A stretch of DNA of 64,000 bases from Macrostomum hystrix (lineage: Eukaryota > Platyhelminthes > Macrostomidae). The translations under genes and the position numbers were made by a program. Location: assembly GCA_950097015.1 (NCBI GenBank), contig CATNEN010000034.1:4000001-4064000 (forward strand). The letters run 5' to 3'. Positions 34,864 to 47,200 of the stretch are shown here, piece by piece; the stretch's first letter is position 1; each line of letters starts with the position of its first letter. A model generated the notes under the pieces. It did not search any database. It saw only the letters and a list, made by a program, of their open reading frames with translations, and was not told the origin of the DNA.

Positions 34864-37800
34864 ATGACTTCACAACTGGAGCGACATTCTGTCAGCAGTA
34901 GCAGCGGAGGCGGTGGAAGTGTTTCAGAGTAAGTCCACTATATGATTAATTCAACTTCACTCGTAATTATCCGAATGCAAGTGAACATGAGTCCTTTTGA
35001 AGCAAGGATGTTCAGAACTAGATAGAGGGAACTGAAGTCTCTGACAGTCTCTGACAGTCTCTGACAGTCTCTGACAGTCTCTGACAGTCTCTGACAGTCT
35101 CTGACAGTCTCTGACAGTCTCTGACAGTCTCTGACAGTCTCTGACAGTCTCTGACAGTCTCTAACAGTCTCTGACAGTCTCTGAAGTCTCTGACAGTCTC
35201 TGAAAATTCCTAGATAGAGAGAGCTGACAATTACAAAGGCTGTACCATACAAAACCGCAGCTGCGACAGCTGGGAGGAGGTCCGCCTCATGCGCGGCAGT
35301 CGATTCGAGTGCCTTACGGCAGGCATGGTGCTGATCGACCTGGCGCTGATCACTCACCAGCTGGCTGTTGACTTGGCGACAGCAGCCAACAGTCGAAACC
35401 CAACCGGTTCAACCAACAAGACCTGTAAGCCTAGTTTTTTTTAACAATAGCATGAAATGAAAGTTGGTAGATCGTGTTTATTTTGCTGTGCTATTCTCTC
35501 GCAGCCACAACCGCCGATGTCCCAAAGTGGCAGCTGAGCTCAAACAAATTCTACACAGCCGTGCTCATCTTTGGAGTCTTGTTTGTCATTGAGGTATATA
35601 CGCTTAACTGTTCTATAAATTCTATAGACCTCATCTCAATGACAAATGCGACTTAAACTAAACTTCTAGAGTGCTTTGAGAAACGGCAAAAACTTGCTGG
35701 ATCGGAGGCGCTTCGTAGCTTTGAATGTAAGCCTAGAAAAACCTGGTTGAGTGTTCTTCGGCTGAGCCGATTAAACACCCACCTCACTCCACCACGCACT
35801 ACACTCTACCACCCACCTCACCCCACAACGCACTTCACTCTACCACCCACCTCACTCCACAACGCACTTCACTCTACCACACACCTCACTCCACAACGCA
35901 CTTCACTCTACCACCCACCTCAATCCACCACCCACCTCACTCCACATGTACCTCACTCCACCACGCAACTAACTTCTCCACCCACCTCACTCCAGCACCC
36001 ACCTTACTCCAACACCCACCTCACTTCTCCACCCACCTCACACCACCACCCACCACATTTCCCCCCCACACTCCACCACCTACCTCACTTCTCCACCCAC
36101 CTCACTCTCCACCAACCTTCTCGATATTAATAAACCCACTACAATTGCGAGAAGAACAACAGAAGCGCCTGTCGTCAACCCATCGAGGTTCTTGACGGCT
36201 GCGTTTGCATTGGCAGCTGCGCGCTAAATTTTGGTCTTCACTTTAGCGGCGCTAGCAGGCTGCTGCGCGACCTACTGGCACTGCTGATTGCGGCTCGTCT
36301 GGGCAGGACACTGCAGCTGTTCCGGGGTAAGTCGGCTAGCAGAGCGGCTATCAGACAGACAGCGATTCAATAACCAACATTGAAATGCGTTGCAGGTCTG
36401 AGCTACGCGGAGAAACAGTGGCTACTGCAACTGCTCAGCAGTCATCGACAGATTGAGGCCGCCAGCGCCGAGAGGCTGAGGATGCTGCAAACTGAGCTGG
36501 GCAATCGCGACCTTGAGTGCCAGGACCTCAGGGCGCTGATTAAAGCGGCGACACTTTCCAGGCATCGGCTGAGAATGAGTGAGTCTGACAGGGTTCTGTA
36601 CGGAGTGTGGGACAGGGTTCTGTACGGAGTGTGGGACAGGGTTCTGTACGGAGTGTGGGACAGGGTTCTGTAGGGAGCGTGGGACAGGGTTCTATACGGA
36701 GTGTGGGACAGGGTTCTGTAGGGAGTGTGGGACAGGGTTCTGTACGGAGTGTGGGACAGGGTTCTGTAGGGGGTGTGGGACAGGGTTCTGTAGGGAGTGT
36801 GGGACAGGGTTCTGTAGGGAGTGTGGGACAGGGTTCTGTAGGGGGTGTGGGACAGGGTTCTGTAGGGAGTGTGGGACAGGGTTCTGTATAGAGTGTGGGA
36901 CAGTGTTCTGTATAGAGTGTGGGACAGGGTTCTGTAGGGAGTGCGGGACAGGGTTCTGTAGGAAGTGTGGTGTAGGAAGTGTGGTGTAGGGAGTGTGGGA
37001 CACGATTCTGTTGCTAAAAAGCATGAATATTTTCTCTTTTGACCTTTTTTGTCTCTTGTTAGTGGGTCTGCGAGCAGACATACATGTAATTCAGTAATCT
37101 TCTGTGGACACACGTGGGTACAAACACGTTTAGAAGAGATAAAAAATATATTTCAGAATTTTCCGCAAATGTTTTTGCTCACAGACGTTTGTCCTAAAAT
37201 ACCTTTTTTATCACTAAACTGTACAAAAAGTGTACAATACTTTCAGTAAGTCGCAGGCAAGCAGCTACCCTGTATAAGTGCATTCTCTCTAGCACTGCAC
37301 GGCTGTTAATAATTCAGCCACGGACACTTAAATTAAGAGAACGGGAAAGATCCGGAATTTGGATGAGGCGGGGTGGAGACTGGCGGTGGAAAAACTAAGT
37401 GCTCGAGGTTTAATCACTGGGCCGGGTTGGCAACGCCATTTAATAGCTGTTGGATTTCTTTTACTCGTTTGTGAACAGATTGACACATGACTTTTGGCGG
37501 ATAGAATGAACGCATTAGACATTTCAGCATGGGAAATCAATTGTAAATTATTAATGGGAAGTGGATAATGGATATGGAATTTAATAATGGATTTAGGAGG
37601 GGATTATAGAAATGGTTTTGAATAGTGGATGATAAATATGGGAGGGGATGATGGATATGGGAGGGGATGATGAATATGGGAGGGGATGATGGATATGGGA
37701 GGGGATGATGGATATGGGAGGGGATGATGGATATGGGAGGGGATGATGGATATGGGAGGGGATGATGGATATGGGAGGGGATGATGGATATGGGAGGGGA

Positions 37801-40257
37801 TGATGGATATGGGAGGGGATGATGGATATGGGAGGGGATGATGGATATGGGAGGGGATGATGGATATGGGAGGGGATGATGGATATGGGGGGGATGATGG
37901 ATATGGGAGGGGATGATGGATATGGGAGGGGATAAGAGATATAGGAAGGGGTTAGTGGGTTTGGGAGGAATGTTGGTGAAGATGGGAAATTAGAGCACAC
38001 GGGGTTATTTATTAAATTGGTATTAGAAGCTGATTATCTGGAGCAGCATGGCTAGTCACAGACAGGGCATAGGCACTGTACTCGTACAGCAATATGGTAG
38101 CAAGAGTGAAAATCTCCAAGACAGCATCGAAATTGCAGAGCACCAGCTGCAGATGGAGAAGGCTTTGCCAGAGAATGCCTTGCTCCCGCCGCAGCCGCCG
38201 ACTCCGCTGAGACTGGCTCAGCTGCAGCAGCAGCAGCATCGGTCTCATCAATACGACTCCGGACATAGCTCGGACTCGGCGCCAGAGAGTCCGCAGGAGG
38301 CGGAGCCAGTCAGCATCGAAGCGACGCCAGAAGAGGAGACTCAGCCAGCGCTTGAGTTTGGTATAGGTCAGCCAGTTAAACAATTATTTATACTTTAACT
38401 GAATGATGCGGATCAAGAGAAGGGCGGTTGCGACTGGGGGAGGGATGAGACAGGGGGGAGATGAGACACGGGGAGAGATGAGACACGGGGAGAGATGAGA
38501 CACGGGTAGAGATGAGACACGGGGAGAGATAAGACACGGGGAGAGATGAGACAGGGGAGAGATGAGACACGGGTAGAGATGAGACACGGGGAGAGATAAG
38601 ACACGGGGAGAGATAAGACACGGGGAGAGATGAGACACGGGTAGAGATGAGACACGGGGAGAGATGAGACACGGGTAGAGATGAGACACGGGGAGAGATA
38701 AGACACGGGGAGAGATGAGACAGGGGAGAGATGAGACACGGGTAGAGATGAGACACGGGGAGAGATAAGACACGGGGAGAGATGAGACAGGGGAGAGATG
38801 AGACACGGGTAGAGATGAGACACGGGGAGAGATAAGACACGGGTAGAGATGAGACACGGGGAGAGATAAGACACGGGGAGAGATGAGACACGGGGAGAGA
38901 TGAGACACGGGGAGAGATAAGACATGGGGAGAGATGAGACACGGGTAGAGATGAGACACGGAGAGAGATAAGACATAGGGAGAGATGAGACACGGGGAGA
39001 GATGAGACACGGGTAGAGATGAGACACGGGGAGAGATAAGACACGGGGAGAGATGAGACAGGGGAGAGATGAGACACGGGTAGAGATGAGACACGGGGAG
39101 AGATGAGACACGGGTAGAGATGAGACACGGGGAGAGATAAGACATGGGGAGAGATAAGACATGGGGAGAGACGAGACACGGGTAGAGATGAGACACGGGG
39201 AGAGATAAGACACGGGGAGAGATGAGACACGGGTAGAGATGAGACACGGGGAGAGATGAGACACGGGTAGAGATGAGACACGGGGAGAGATAAGACATGG
39301 GGAGAGACGAGACACGGGTAGAGATGAGACACGGGGAGAGATGAGACACGGGTAGAGATGAGACACGGGGAGAGATAAGACACGGGGAGAGATGAGACAG
39401 GGGAGAGATGAGACACGGGTAGAGATGAGACACGGGGAGAGATAAGACACGGGTAGAGATGAGACACGGGGAGAGATAAGACACGGGGAGAGATGAGACA
39501 CGGGTAGAGATGAGACACGGGGAGAGATAAGACACGGGGAGAGATGAGACACGGGTAGAGATGAGACACGGGGAGAGATAAGACATGGGGAGAGATAAGA
39601 CATGGGGAGAGACGAGACACGGGTAGAGATGAGACACGGGGAGAGATAAGACACGGGGAGAGATGAGACACGGGTAGAGATGAGACACGGGGAGAGATGA
39701 GACACGGGTAGAGATGAGACACGGGGAGAGATAAGACATGGGGAGAGACGAGACACGGGTAGAGATGAGACACGGGGAGAGATGAGACACGGGTAGAGAT
39801 GAGACACGGGGAGAGATGAGACACGGGTAGAGATGAGACACGGGGAGAGATAAGACACGGGGAGATGAGACACGGGGAGAGATGAGACACGGGGAGAGAT
39901 GAGACACAGGGAGAGATGAAACACGGGAGAGATGGGGCACAGGGAGAGATGAGACAGGGAGAGATGAGACACAGGGAGAGATGAGACACGGGAGAGATGG
40001 GGCACAGGGAGAGATGAGACAGGGAGAGAAGAGATTATTTTGCGGTCGAGAGTTTTAGGCGTGAAAAATACTCCCACTTGCGAAAACTCTTGCAAATACT
40101 ATTATTAATTGGATGCAGTTTTTTACTTTCCCGATTTCACCCACCCCATTTAAAAGGCACTGTGCTCGCCACTGGATAATGAGAATCGCCTGTCAATGTT
40201 CCTATTTCAGAAGAGGCAGAACCAAAACAGCAGACAGAATCGCTTCATGATGTTTGA
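34864..40257 (+). CDS. HVCN1: Hv1/HVCN1-like voltage-gated proton channel, about 321-333 aa
   Basis: Exons 34864-34928, 35261-35424, 35505-35593, 35670-35726, 36152-36326, 36396-36578, 38139-38360, 40211-40257 (TGA); all phases agree. The product is a bare voltage-sensor domain followed by a coiled coil, as in Hv1. By hand alignment to human Hv1: S1 VLIDLALI gives D48 (human D112) and D59 (D123); S2 FVIES gives E106 (E153) and R110 (K157); S3 IEVLDG gives D140 (D174), with N151 for D185. S4 AARLGRTLQLFRG gives R174 and R177 (R205, R208), Q180 for R211, and R183 for N214. The tail (QWLLQLLSSHRQIEAASAER) matches the dimerising coiled coil. The selectivity Trp in RxWRxxR is Gly here. Exon 5 could also start in frame at 36188, which shortens the S2-S3 loop by 12 aa. 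It conducts H+ outward at the plasma membrane. Minisatellites fill introns 1, 4, 6 and 7. Confidence 0.78.
35035..35205. repeat. 10-bp minisatellite, about 17 copies
   Basis: Unit ctgacagtct, almost perfect. It lies in intron 1 of the Hv1-like gene, about 105 nt past the donor and ending about 55 bp before exon 2. Confidence 0.95.
35775..36115. repeat. Degenerate minisatellite (cacccacctcactcca type)
   Basis: Irregular units of about 15-20 bp built on cacccacctcactcc. It starts about 50 nt past the exon 4 donor of the Hv1-like gene and runs to within about 40 bp of exon 5. It is nearly G-free on the plus strand. Confidence 0.85.
36584..36990. repeat. 24-bp minisatellite, about 17 copies
   Basis: The core is gtgtgggacagggttctgta, alternating cggagt and gggagt. 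It begins within about 6 nt of the exon 6 donor (gtgagt at 36579) of the Hv1-like gene, so the donor almost touches the first unit. Confidence 0.95.
37620..37940. repeat. 19-bp minisatellite, about 16 copies
   Basis: Unit gggaggggatgatggatat. It is the second array in intron 6 of the Hv1-like gene, about 200 bp before exon 7. It is G-rich on the plus strand. Confidence 0.94.
38450..40025. repeat. 17-bp minisatellite, about 90 copies, with higher-order structure
   Basis: Unit agacacggggagagatg, with tagagatg, gagataag and short acagggg variants. The variants recur in longer blocks, so segments of the array were duplicated. It is nearly pure purine on the plus strand. It occupies intron 7 of the Hv1-like gene, starting about 80 nt past the donor. 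All three minus-strand frames stay open for more than 500 codons because 17-bp units cycle through every frame; this is not coding. Confidence 0.96.
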
Positions 40258-41205
40258 TTTAGTGAATTCGACGTAGACTTACCTTTGTCTGACAATCAAA
40301 ATTTATTTTCCCATGATTTAAACTGGCCTCTTCAAGCTGCTTGCATGAAGGAATGCTTACAATCAGCGTTTTTTGCTCACTGACTGCTAAGTAAAAAGCC
40401 TTAGCAGATTATTTTTCCGAAAATTTCGCAATTTCATCCTTACTAAATATGACGTCAGACTCTATTTTTAGCCACACACATGCAGTCGCGGCGAAACTAC
40501 TAGTAGTATTATATATATTACCGATAAATACAACTGAAGTCGCATCAAAGTGATTTGGATTGATCTTATAACACTATTACAGGATCAAAATAACTATCAA
40601 AATAACGAATAAGGCTATACGATTGGAATGAATGAGGTCAAGAAAGCAATGAAGTGATTGCGGGCATGCTGAGAAGTAGGGAAAGTAGTCAGAGAATTAG
40701 GGTGGTGTTTCAGAGAAATATGGTGTTGCCATGGAGAAGTAGTGTCCCCAGTTCACGGACTGAACAACAGCAGTACACCGTCTTCGGAAGCGGTTCAGAA
40801 CAGTATTCAAAGGTACTATTGGAATTTAGCTTTACAATAACTACTGTATTGTAGAGTCAGTTGGGATAATGGTATTAAATAGAGAAGAAGTAAAAAAGAA
40901 CATGCACGGGATACTCTGCGGATCGAATGGCTGAGAAATTAAGAGCTTGCGGTCAAAGAGATTGCACAATGATATGTACTATTGCAACGGGAGAAAGAAA
41001 CCCGTACGCATGGATAGCCCATATTGCGCGTGCACTTTTATCTGCTGCACTGAGCTGAGCTAATCTATTAGGAAGAAGACTAGAGCAATAATATTATTGT
41101 TGCCGCATTGCAAAAGAGCTCAGATAAAATAGTCTTCTTTGGATCAAAGGAGTTCGGTGCGAGGACAGTAATGGATAGCTGGTAGGTCTGCGGAATAAGT
41201 AGGGT
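40258..41205. other. 3' flank of Hv1-like gene
   Basis: Single-copy AT-rich spacer between the Hv1-like stop and the 24-bp array. No exon or RNA gene was recognised. Confidence 0.45.
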
Positions 41206-41209
41206 GGGT

Positions 41210-41890
41210 GAGCAATCAAGAAGTAGGGTAGGTACGCAATGGAGAAGTAGGGTAGGTAGGCAATGGAGAAGTAGGGTAGGTACGCAATAGAGAAGTAGGG
41301 TAGGTAGGCAATGGAGAAGTAGGGTAGGTAGGCAATGGAGAAGTAGGGTAGGTAGGCAATGGAGAAGTAGGGTAGGTACGCAATGGAGAAGTAGGGTAGG
41401 TAGGCAATGGAGAAGTAGGGTAGGTAGGCAATGGAGAAGTAGGGTGGGTAGGCAATGGAGAAGTAGGGTGGGTAGGCAATGGAGAAGTAGGGTGGGTAGG
41501 CAACGAAGAAGTAGGGTGGGTAGGCAATGAAGAAGTAGGGTGGGTAGGCAATGGAGTAGGGGGGTAGGCAATGGAGAAGTAGGGTGGGTAGGCAATGGAG
41601 AAGCAGGGCTGGTAGGCAATGGAGAAGCAGGGCTGGTAGGCAATGAAGAAGCAGGGCTGGTAGGCAATGGAGAAGTAGGGCTGGTAGGCAATGGAGAAGC
41701 AGGGCTGGTAGGCAATGAAGAAGCAGGGCTGGTAGGCAATGGAGAAGCAGGGCTGGTAGGCAATGAAGAAGCAGGGCTGGTAGGCAATGAAGAAGCAGGG
41801 CTGGTAGGCAATGGAGAAGCAGGGCTGGTAGGCAATGGAGAAGTAGGGTGGGTAGTTGTTGGAGAAGTAGGGTGGGTAGGCAGTGAAATG
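41210..41890. repeat. 24-bp minisatellite, about 28 copies
   Basis: The core is gtaggcaatggagaagtagg. Two unit classes are spatially sorted: ggtaggta-type in the left part and gcagggctg-type in the right part. It lies in the Hv1-UBE2Q convergent spacer. The Leu/Pro repeat ORFs on the minus strand are artefacts. Confidence 0.95.
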
Positions 41891-42426
41891 GAAAGGGGTA
41901 GGCGCCCTTGCTGCTATGGTGAACTAGTAAAGAACCAAATAGCTTGTGAACCATGCATATCGCATTGGAATTATGCCTATTTGATAGAATAAAAAGTACA
42001 AGCTTAAATCTACCTTTATAGCTGTAGAAGAACAATGTGCTATTGACCAAAGTGCAGTGACATCTCATACGGGCCACAGTAGATTAACTGCAAACGCACA
42101 ATTAAGCCCTGACTACAATCCATGACAACAATCGACCAGCCATTTCTTGGCTTTGTAGCTCAATTACCGACACAAACCGCGACATTGTTAATCGATCGGG
42201 CATCGACTAAGGATCTGTTACACAAGTTGCACGGTTTCACATGAATGTACTACAAAAATTGACTAATCGAATAGCGAGGAAGAATTAGCGGTGATTGAAT
42301 CCAGTCGGCTCAGTTCACATGATTTCTTGGTTAATTATTTCATAGAGGAATTACTTAGTAAGTAAAATTGAGAAAATAATAAAAGGTAAATGTTAGGCAT
42401 AGGGGGTACCGGTGCAAAAACAGTGA

Positions 42427-42753
42427 GAGTCAGTGGAGTAGCCAAGGGCAGGCAGTGGAGTAGCCAAGGGCAGGCAGTGGAGTAGACAAGGGCAAGCAGT
42501 GCAGTAGCCGAGGACAGGCAGTGGAGTAGACAAGGGCAGGCAGTGGAGTAGACAAGGGCAGGCAGTGGAGTAGACAAGGGCAGGCAGTGGAGTAGACAAG
42601 GGCAGGTAGTGCAGTAGACAAGGGCAGGCAGTGGAGTAGACAAGGGCAGGCAGTGGAGTAGACAAGGGCAGGCAGTGGAGTAGACAAGGGCAGGCAGTGG
42701 AGTAGCCAAGGGCAGGCAGTGCAGTAGACAAGGGCAGGCATTGGAGTAGCCAA
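42427..42753. repeat. 22-bp minisatellite, about 15 copies
   Basis: The core is gcagtggagtagacaagggc with gccaagg variants near both ends. It lies in the Hv1-UBE2Q convergent spacer. Confidence 0.94.
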
Positions 42754-42754
42754 T

Positions 42755-44299
42755 ATGAAATGTGAATCGCATTCCAAGAATGCAGATAAAAAACCGACAC
42801 AAAAAATGACGAATTGAAGACAGTAAAAGCCTGGACTTAACCACAAAATGAAATTTTAAAGATTTTAAAAATTGTTGCATCAGGTTGCTGCGGTGCTCTG
42901 AGAAACAGCTTCTGTTAAAGCGCAGTAACAGTTAGATAAAGACTTTGATTAATATTATTAATAATATATATATATTAAACATTATAAGGGGCCAGACCAC
43001 ACAAAAGCAGGTAGTGCCGCAAGTTGGGTCATAAATAACACAAACACACAAACAATATCGATATTTTACGTACAGATAACATCATCGATATAGGGAGCGT
43101 CTGTCCTATAGGAGTTTAATCCATAGACAACGACAAAAACACAGTGCAGCGCCCCTCCCGGTACAAATAATGGAGTTTTATTATTTCACCTGTATAGTCA
43201 CTGCATGCTACTAATAGTAGTGAGAAACAGAGAAGCGTGACCAACGGTGATTAGGATGTGAAAAAACGTTCACTTTTTAAACAGAAGTAAATAAACAGCA
43301 GATGAATATAAAAAATGAAAACGTCAAAAACAGTTTTAAAGCTTTCTTTCCAGAGAGAGAGATTACTGCAAATTTATAAGGCTTAGTTAGAGGCATATCT
43401 AGGGGTTCGAATATTTTTAAGCAAATCAAAATCATTTCTTTCTTATCTAAATGATGGCCAACCTATTCAGAAACTATTGAGAATAATACATGCTCTACAC
43501 AGAACAAAACTATTGCTGCTTATGAACAACACAAACTAACACTAGACCAATGCAAATATTTCTCTTTCATTTTTACTTCTATTTTCATACTGCAACTAAA
43601 AAATCCTGTAATACAAGTACACTAATAAGAGTGATTGCACGATATAAACAGTTAAACAAGAGACAGCTAATTTTTAGATTTTACCGTAACTGGTACAGCT
43701 GTCAATTGTGATTCCAATGTAACAATAAGAAATCGCTGTTTGTTGCAAGAATACAGTTAAAAATATTAACCAAGAGATTTAGCAATTGATGGTCCCAATT
43801 GTTAGTTTTTTATCTAATGTGAAAACAATTTTGTGAAAGACGCAAATTATGCAAACAAAAGACTTATTAAATTACAGAATACGAGCGTATCTGACAAAAC
43901 AGCTTTATTTCATTACAGTGAACAGTCAAAGCGTAGGCGAAATGTTATATTAGAAAATCAATTTGGACATCTTGGGTGTGACCGCTGTACATAAGCGGTC
44001 GTAAATCAGATGTGAATTGTTTCCATGGCGACGACAAATCAATTACCCGATAAAAATAATTAGGGATGCGGGTCACATTCAAATTAATTTGTTTCCTAGG
44101 TATTGAAATTGCCACTACTTTTGAGTTTGAAAATAACTTAAGCCTGGAATGCTTGATAAGCAAAACTAAGGAACAAACAAGCCAGCCGATATGTGTTGAA
44201 AAATGTCAGAGAAAGTGATTTAATCCCACACTACGCAATCAATTAATGTGAGAAGCAAAATAAAAAAAATAAAGAAAACAAAAAAGAAAAGAAATTCAG
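42755..44299. other. 3' flank of UBE2Q, no gene seen
   Basis: AT-rich single-copy DNA. A TTTATT at 43904-43909 (AATAAA on the minus strand), about 390 nt past the UBE2Q stop, is a candidate poly(A) signal. No repeat or exon was recognised. Confidence 0.4.
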
Positions 44300-47200
44300 C
44301 TAGCCATCCTCTTTCGGCGGCGTGAACCAGCCCTTCTTCTCGTGAATATGAACAAGCGCCCTGAAGCTGTGCTGAGCTCTGGCCAGAGTGTAGGAATTCT
44401 TGTTGGCAGCAAAATTTATCCGGGCTTTGCCCTTCACCAGAGTAGCCGAGATCTGCAGCACCAGGGACTCCAGGCTGTAGGCCGACGACCAGCCCTGTGC
44501 GCCAATTTCAATTCTTTGTTTTAATTCAGCCTACTTAAATCGGTTAGAGTTATGCTTGGGTGAACATCAGCTGATCTAGGGTGAACATCAGCTGATCTAG
44601 GGTGAACATCAGCTGATCTAGGGTGAACATCAGCTGATCTAGAGTGAACATCAGCTGATCTAGAGTAAACATCAGCTGATCTAGGGTGAACATCAGCTGA
44701 TCTAGGGTGAACATCAGCTGATCTAGGGTGAACATCAGCTGATCTAGGGTGAACATCAGCTGATCTAAAGTAAACATCAGCTGATCTAGAGTAAACATCA
44801 GCTGATCTAGAGTGAACATCAGCTGATCTAGGGTGAACATCAGAGCCTGATCTAGAGTAAACATCGGCTGATCTAGAGTAAACATCAGAGCCTGATCTAG
44901 AGTAAACATCGGCTGATCTAGAGTAAACATCAGAGCCTGATCTAGAGTAAACATCGGCTGATCTAGAGTAAACATCGGCTGATCTAGAGTAAACATCAGA
45001 GCCTGATCTAGAGTAAACATCGGCTGATCTAGAGTAAACATCAGCTGATCTAGAGTAAACATCAGCTGATCTAGAGTAAACATCAGCTGATCTAGAGTAA
45101 ACATCAGCTGATCTAGGGTGAACATCAGCTGATCTAGAGTAAACATCAGCTGATCTAGAGTAAACATCAGCTGATCTAGAGTAAACATCAGCTGATCTAG
45201 AGTAAACATCAGCTGATCTAGAGTAAACATCAGCTGATCTAGGGTGAACATCAGCTGATCTAGAGTAAACATCAGCTGATCTAGAGTAAACACCAGCTGA
45301 TCTAGAGTAAACATCAGCTGATCTAGAGTGAACATCAGCTGATCTAGGGTAAGCAGACAAGGGCAGATTAGCTTAGATTAGATTAGGGGTTGACATTAGC
45401 TGATAAACATAGCTAACAAACATTGAAAACTTTTAGTTAGTTTAACATATCGCATAATTAGAATTTCTAGTAGCAAGTTGAGCCAACAAGGTCGAGTGAG
45501 GCAACATGGACGGTCCAACAAATCTAAGCAGACACAAATAATACTCAAAGCCAACCTGTTTAGTGAGCAGTTCCATGCAGATGGCGCCTCCCTGGAGCAC
45601 ATAGCCATTGTTAAGGACCGGATGGATGACGCGAACAAATGGCGGCTCAAAAGGAAATGCGTCTTTGAAATGAAAGCCGAGAGTGATGCGAGCAGTGTCT
45701 GAATCACCGCTGCTGCGGCTCAGCTGTTCTAGGTCGCGCTGCAACGGACTATCCGGATCAACACGCAGCAGATGCACGTGCCACTCGTACAGGCTGTCAT
45801 TAACCAACTCCACGGAGAATATTCCCGCCTTCAGGTTTGATGACCTAAATTAGAGGAAAAAAATATTGTTTACATCCCTGCGTCACTACTGATTTTGTAA
45901 ATGAGTAGTATGACAGTAGACACGCGTGATCTTTTTGCGAAGTTATCTAAATTTAGATTTCTAATGTGCCATTTTTAACGATATTAATTAAAAAACTCAC
46001 CTGTAGATCTCTTTGAGCTCCTTCATCAGCCTATCCGTAGCCTGAACAGAGCCAACAGGTGGAGCGGCCTGATTAGCATAGGCCTCCCTCTGTGCTGTCT
46101 TCAGCCGGCGCAGAGTCTCAATGTGAGCGCGTGATTCAATGCCGGAAAATTCCGACGACATTTCGGCGGCTTCGCCGGAGCTGGCCGCGGCCGATGAAGC
46201 CGCGACTGAAGACGAATGACAGCCGGCTAGTTCGGAATTCGCGCCTGGGGCAGCGTCAGACATGTGCAGATCGTCTTCGTAGTCTTCGAAGCCGGTGTCT
46301 TCCTCGTCCGACATACTGCTGCCGGCGGCGCCGTCATCATCCTGAGGATAATTCCCAATGCCCATCATTATGCACATCATCATTCCCAATTCCCAATGCC
46401 CATCATTATCGTAATTTTGCTATATCTTCATCAAGGTGGTCGGTGGCATAGCGGTTATCGCGTTTGCCTCTCGCACCGCGGTCCCTAAGTTCGATTCCAC
46501 GGGGAGGCCACATTTATTTGGGGCGCAGCCGCGGAGAGAAGGCTTGGGGGCTTGTCGTGCAATTTACGCCCTTGAGGGCCAACCTCCAAGGCATAGTGAA
46601 ATATACACTGCCTGACGATGAGAAAGTCAGGGCAGATGTACACACCTGTGTGAGTGTGTGCCTGCGTAAAGTATCTGTGTGCGTGTCTGCTCAGGAGTCA
46701 GCGAAATGGGCAGAATTGCCTCCTCGCTGGCTGCGTGTCTAGTGTCACCAAATGATGTGCCATTGCCCGCAGCCCTCCTGCAATTATTATTATGGATGCA
46801 TTAAGCATTATTTGGCGACTGTCAACCTGTAGACAGCATGGATTCGCCAGAGAGTTCTACACAGAGCAATGTTAATTGTCCTTGTCCCCAGGGTCTTCGA
46901 CAAGAATCGCTGTATATCTCGACGATGCTGACTCGGACGGCTTTGAAAGTTAGTTCATCGCAAAATCGGTCATTCGGTCTGGGAGCTATCGTGAAGTAGG
47001 CAGTGGCCAGTGGGTATTTAAAATACTCCCCATGTTATTTCCCCATGTGGAAATAGCGTAGTGGTGATTTGGCCAAATTAATGCGGCCTCGCTGCGGATT
47101 TGAGCTCACGAAACTTGTTGCGAGAGTCTCAGATGCATTAACCGCTACTCAACTCACTGCCCCATGCTCAAACCCACACTATTTTCAACCCATCATCGAA

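Noticed and set aside
35747-36130. Plus-strand Thr/His/Pro-rich ORF of 127 aa
   Set aside because: A degenerate C-rich minisatellite in Hv1-like intron 4; reading it through would break the voltage-sensor frame.
38384-40095. Three overlapping minus-strand ORFs of 518-560 aa
   Set aside because: The 17-bp unit cycles through all frames and contains no minus-strand stop, so all three frames are open.
44521-45360. Minus-strand repeat ORFs (Ser-Ala-Asp-Val and Met-Phe-Thr-Leu-Asp-Gln types)
   Set aside because: The 21-bp array is a multiple of three. It lies in the UBE2Q last intron, where homology requires the exon 4 to exon 5 join.
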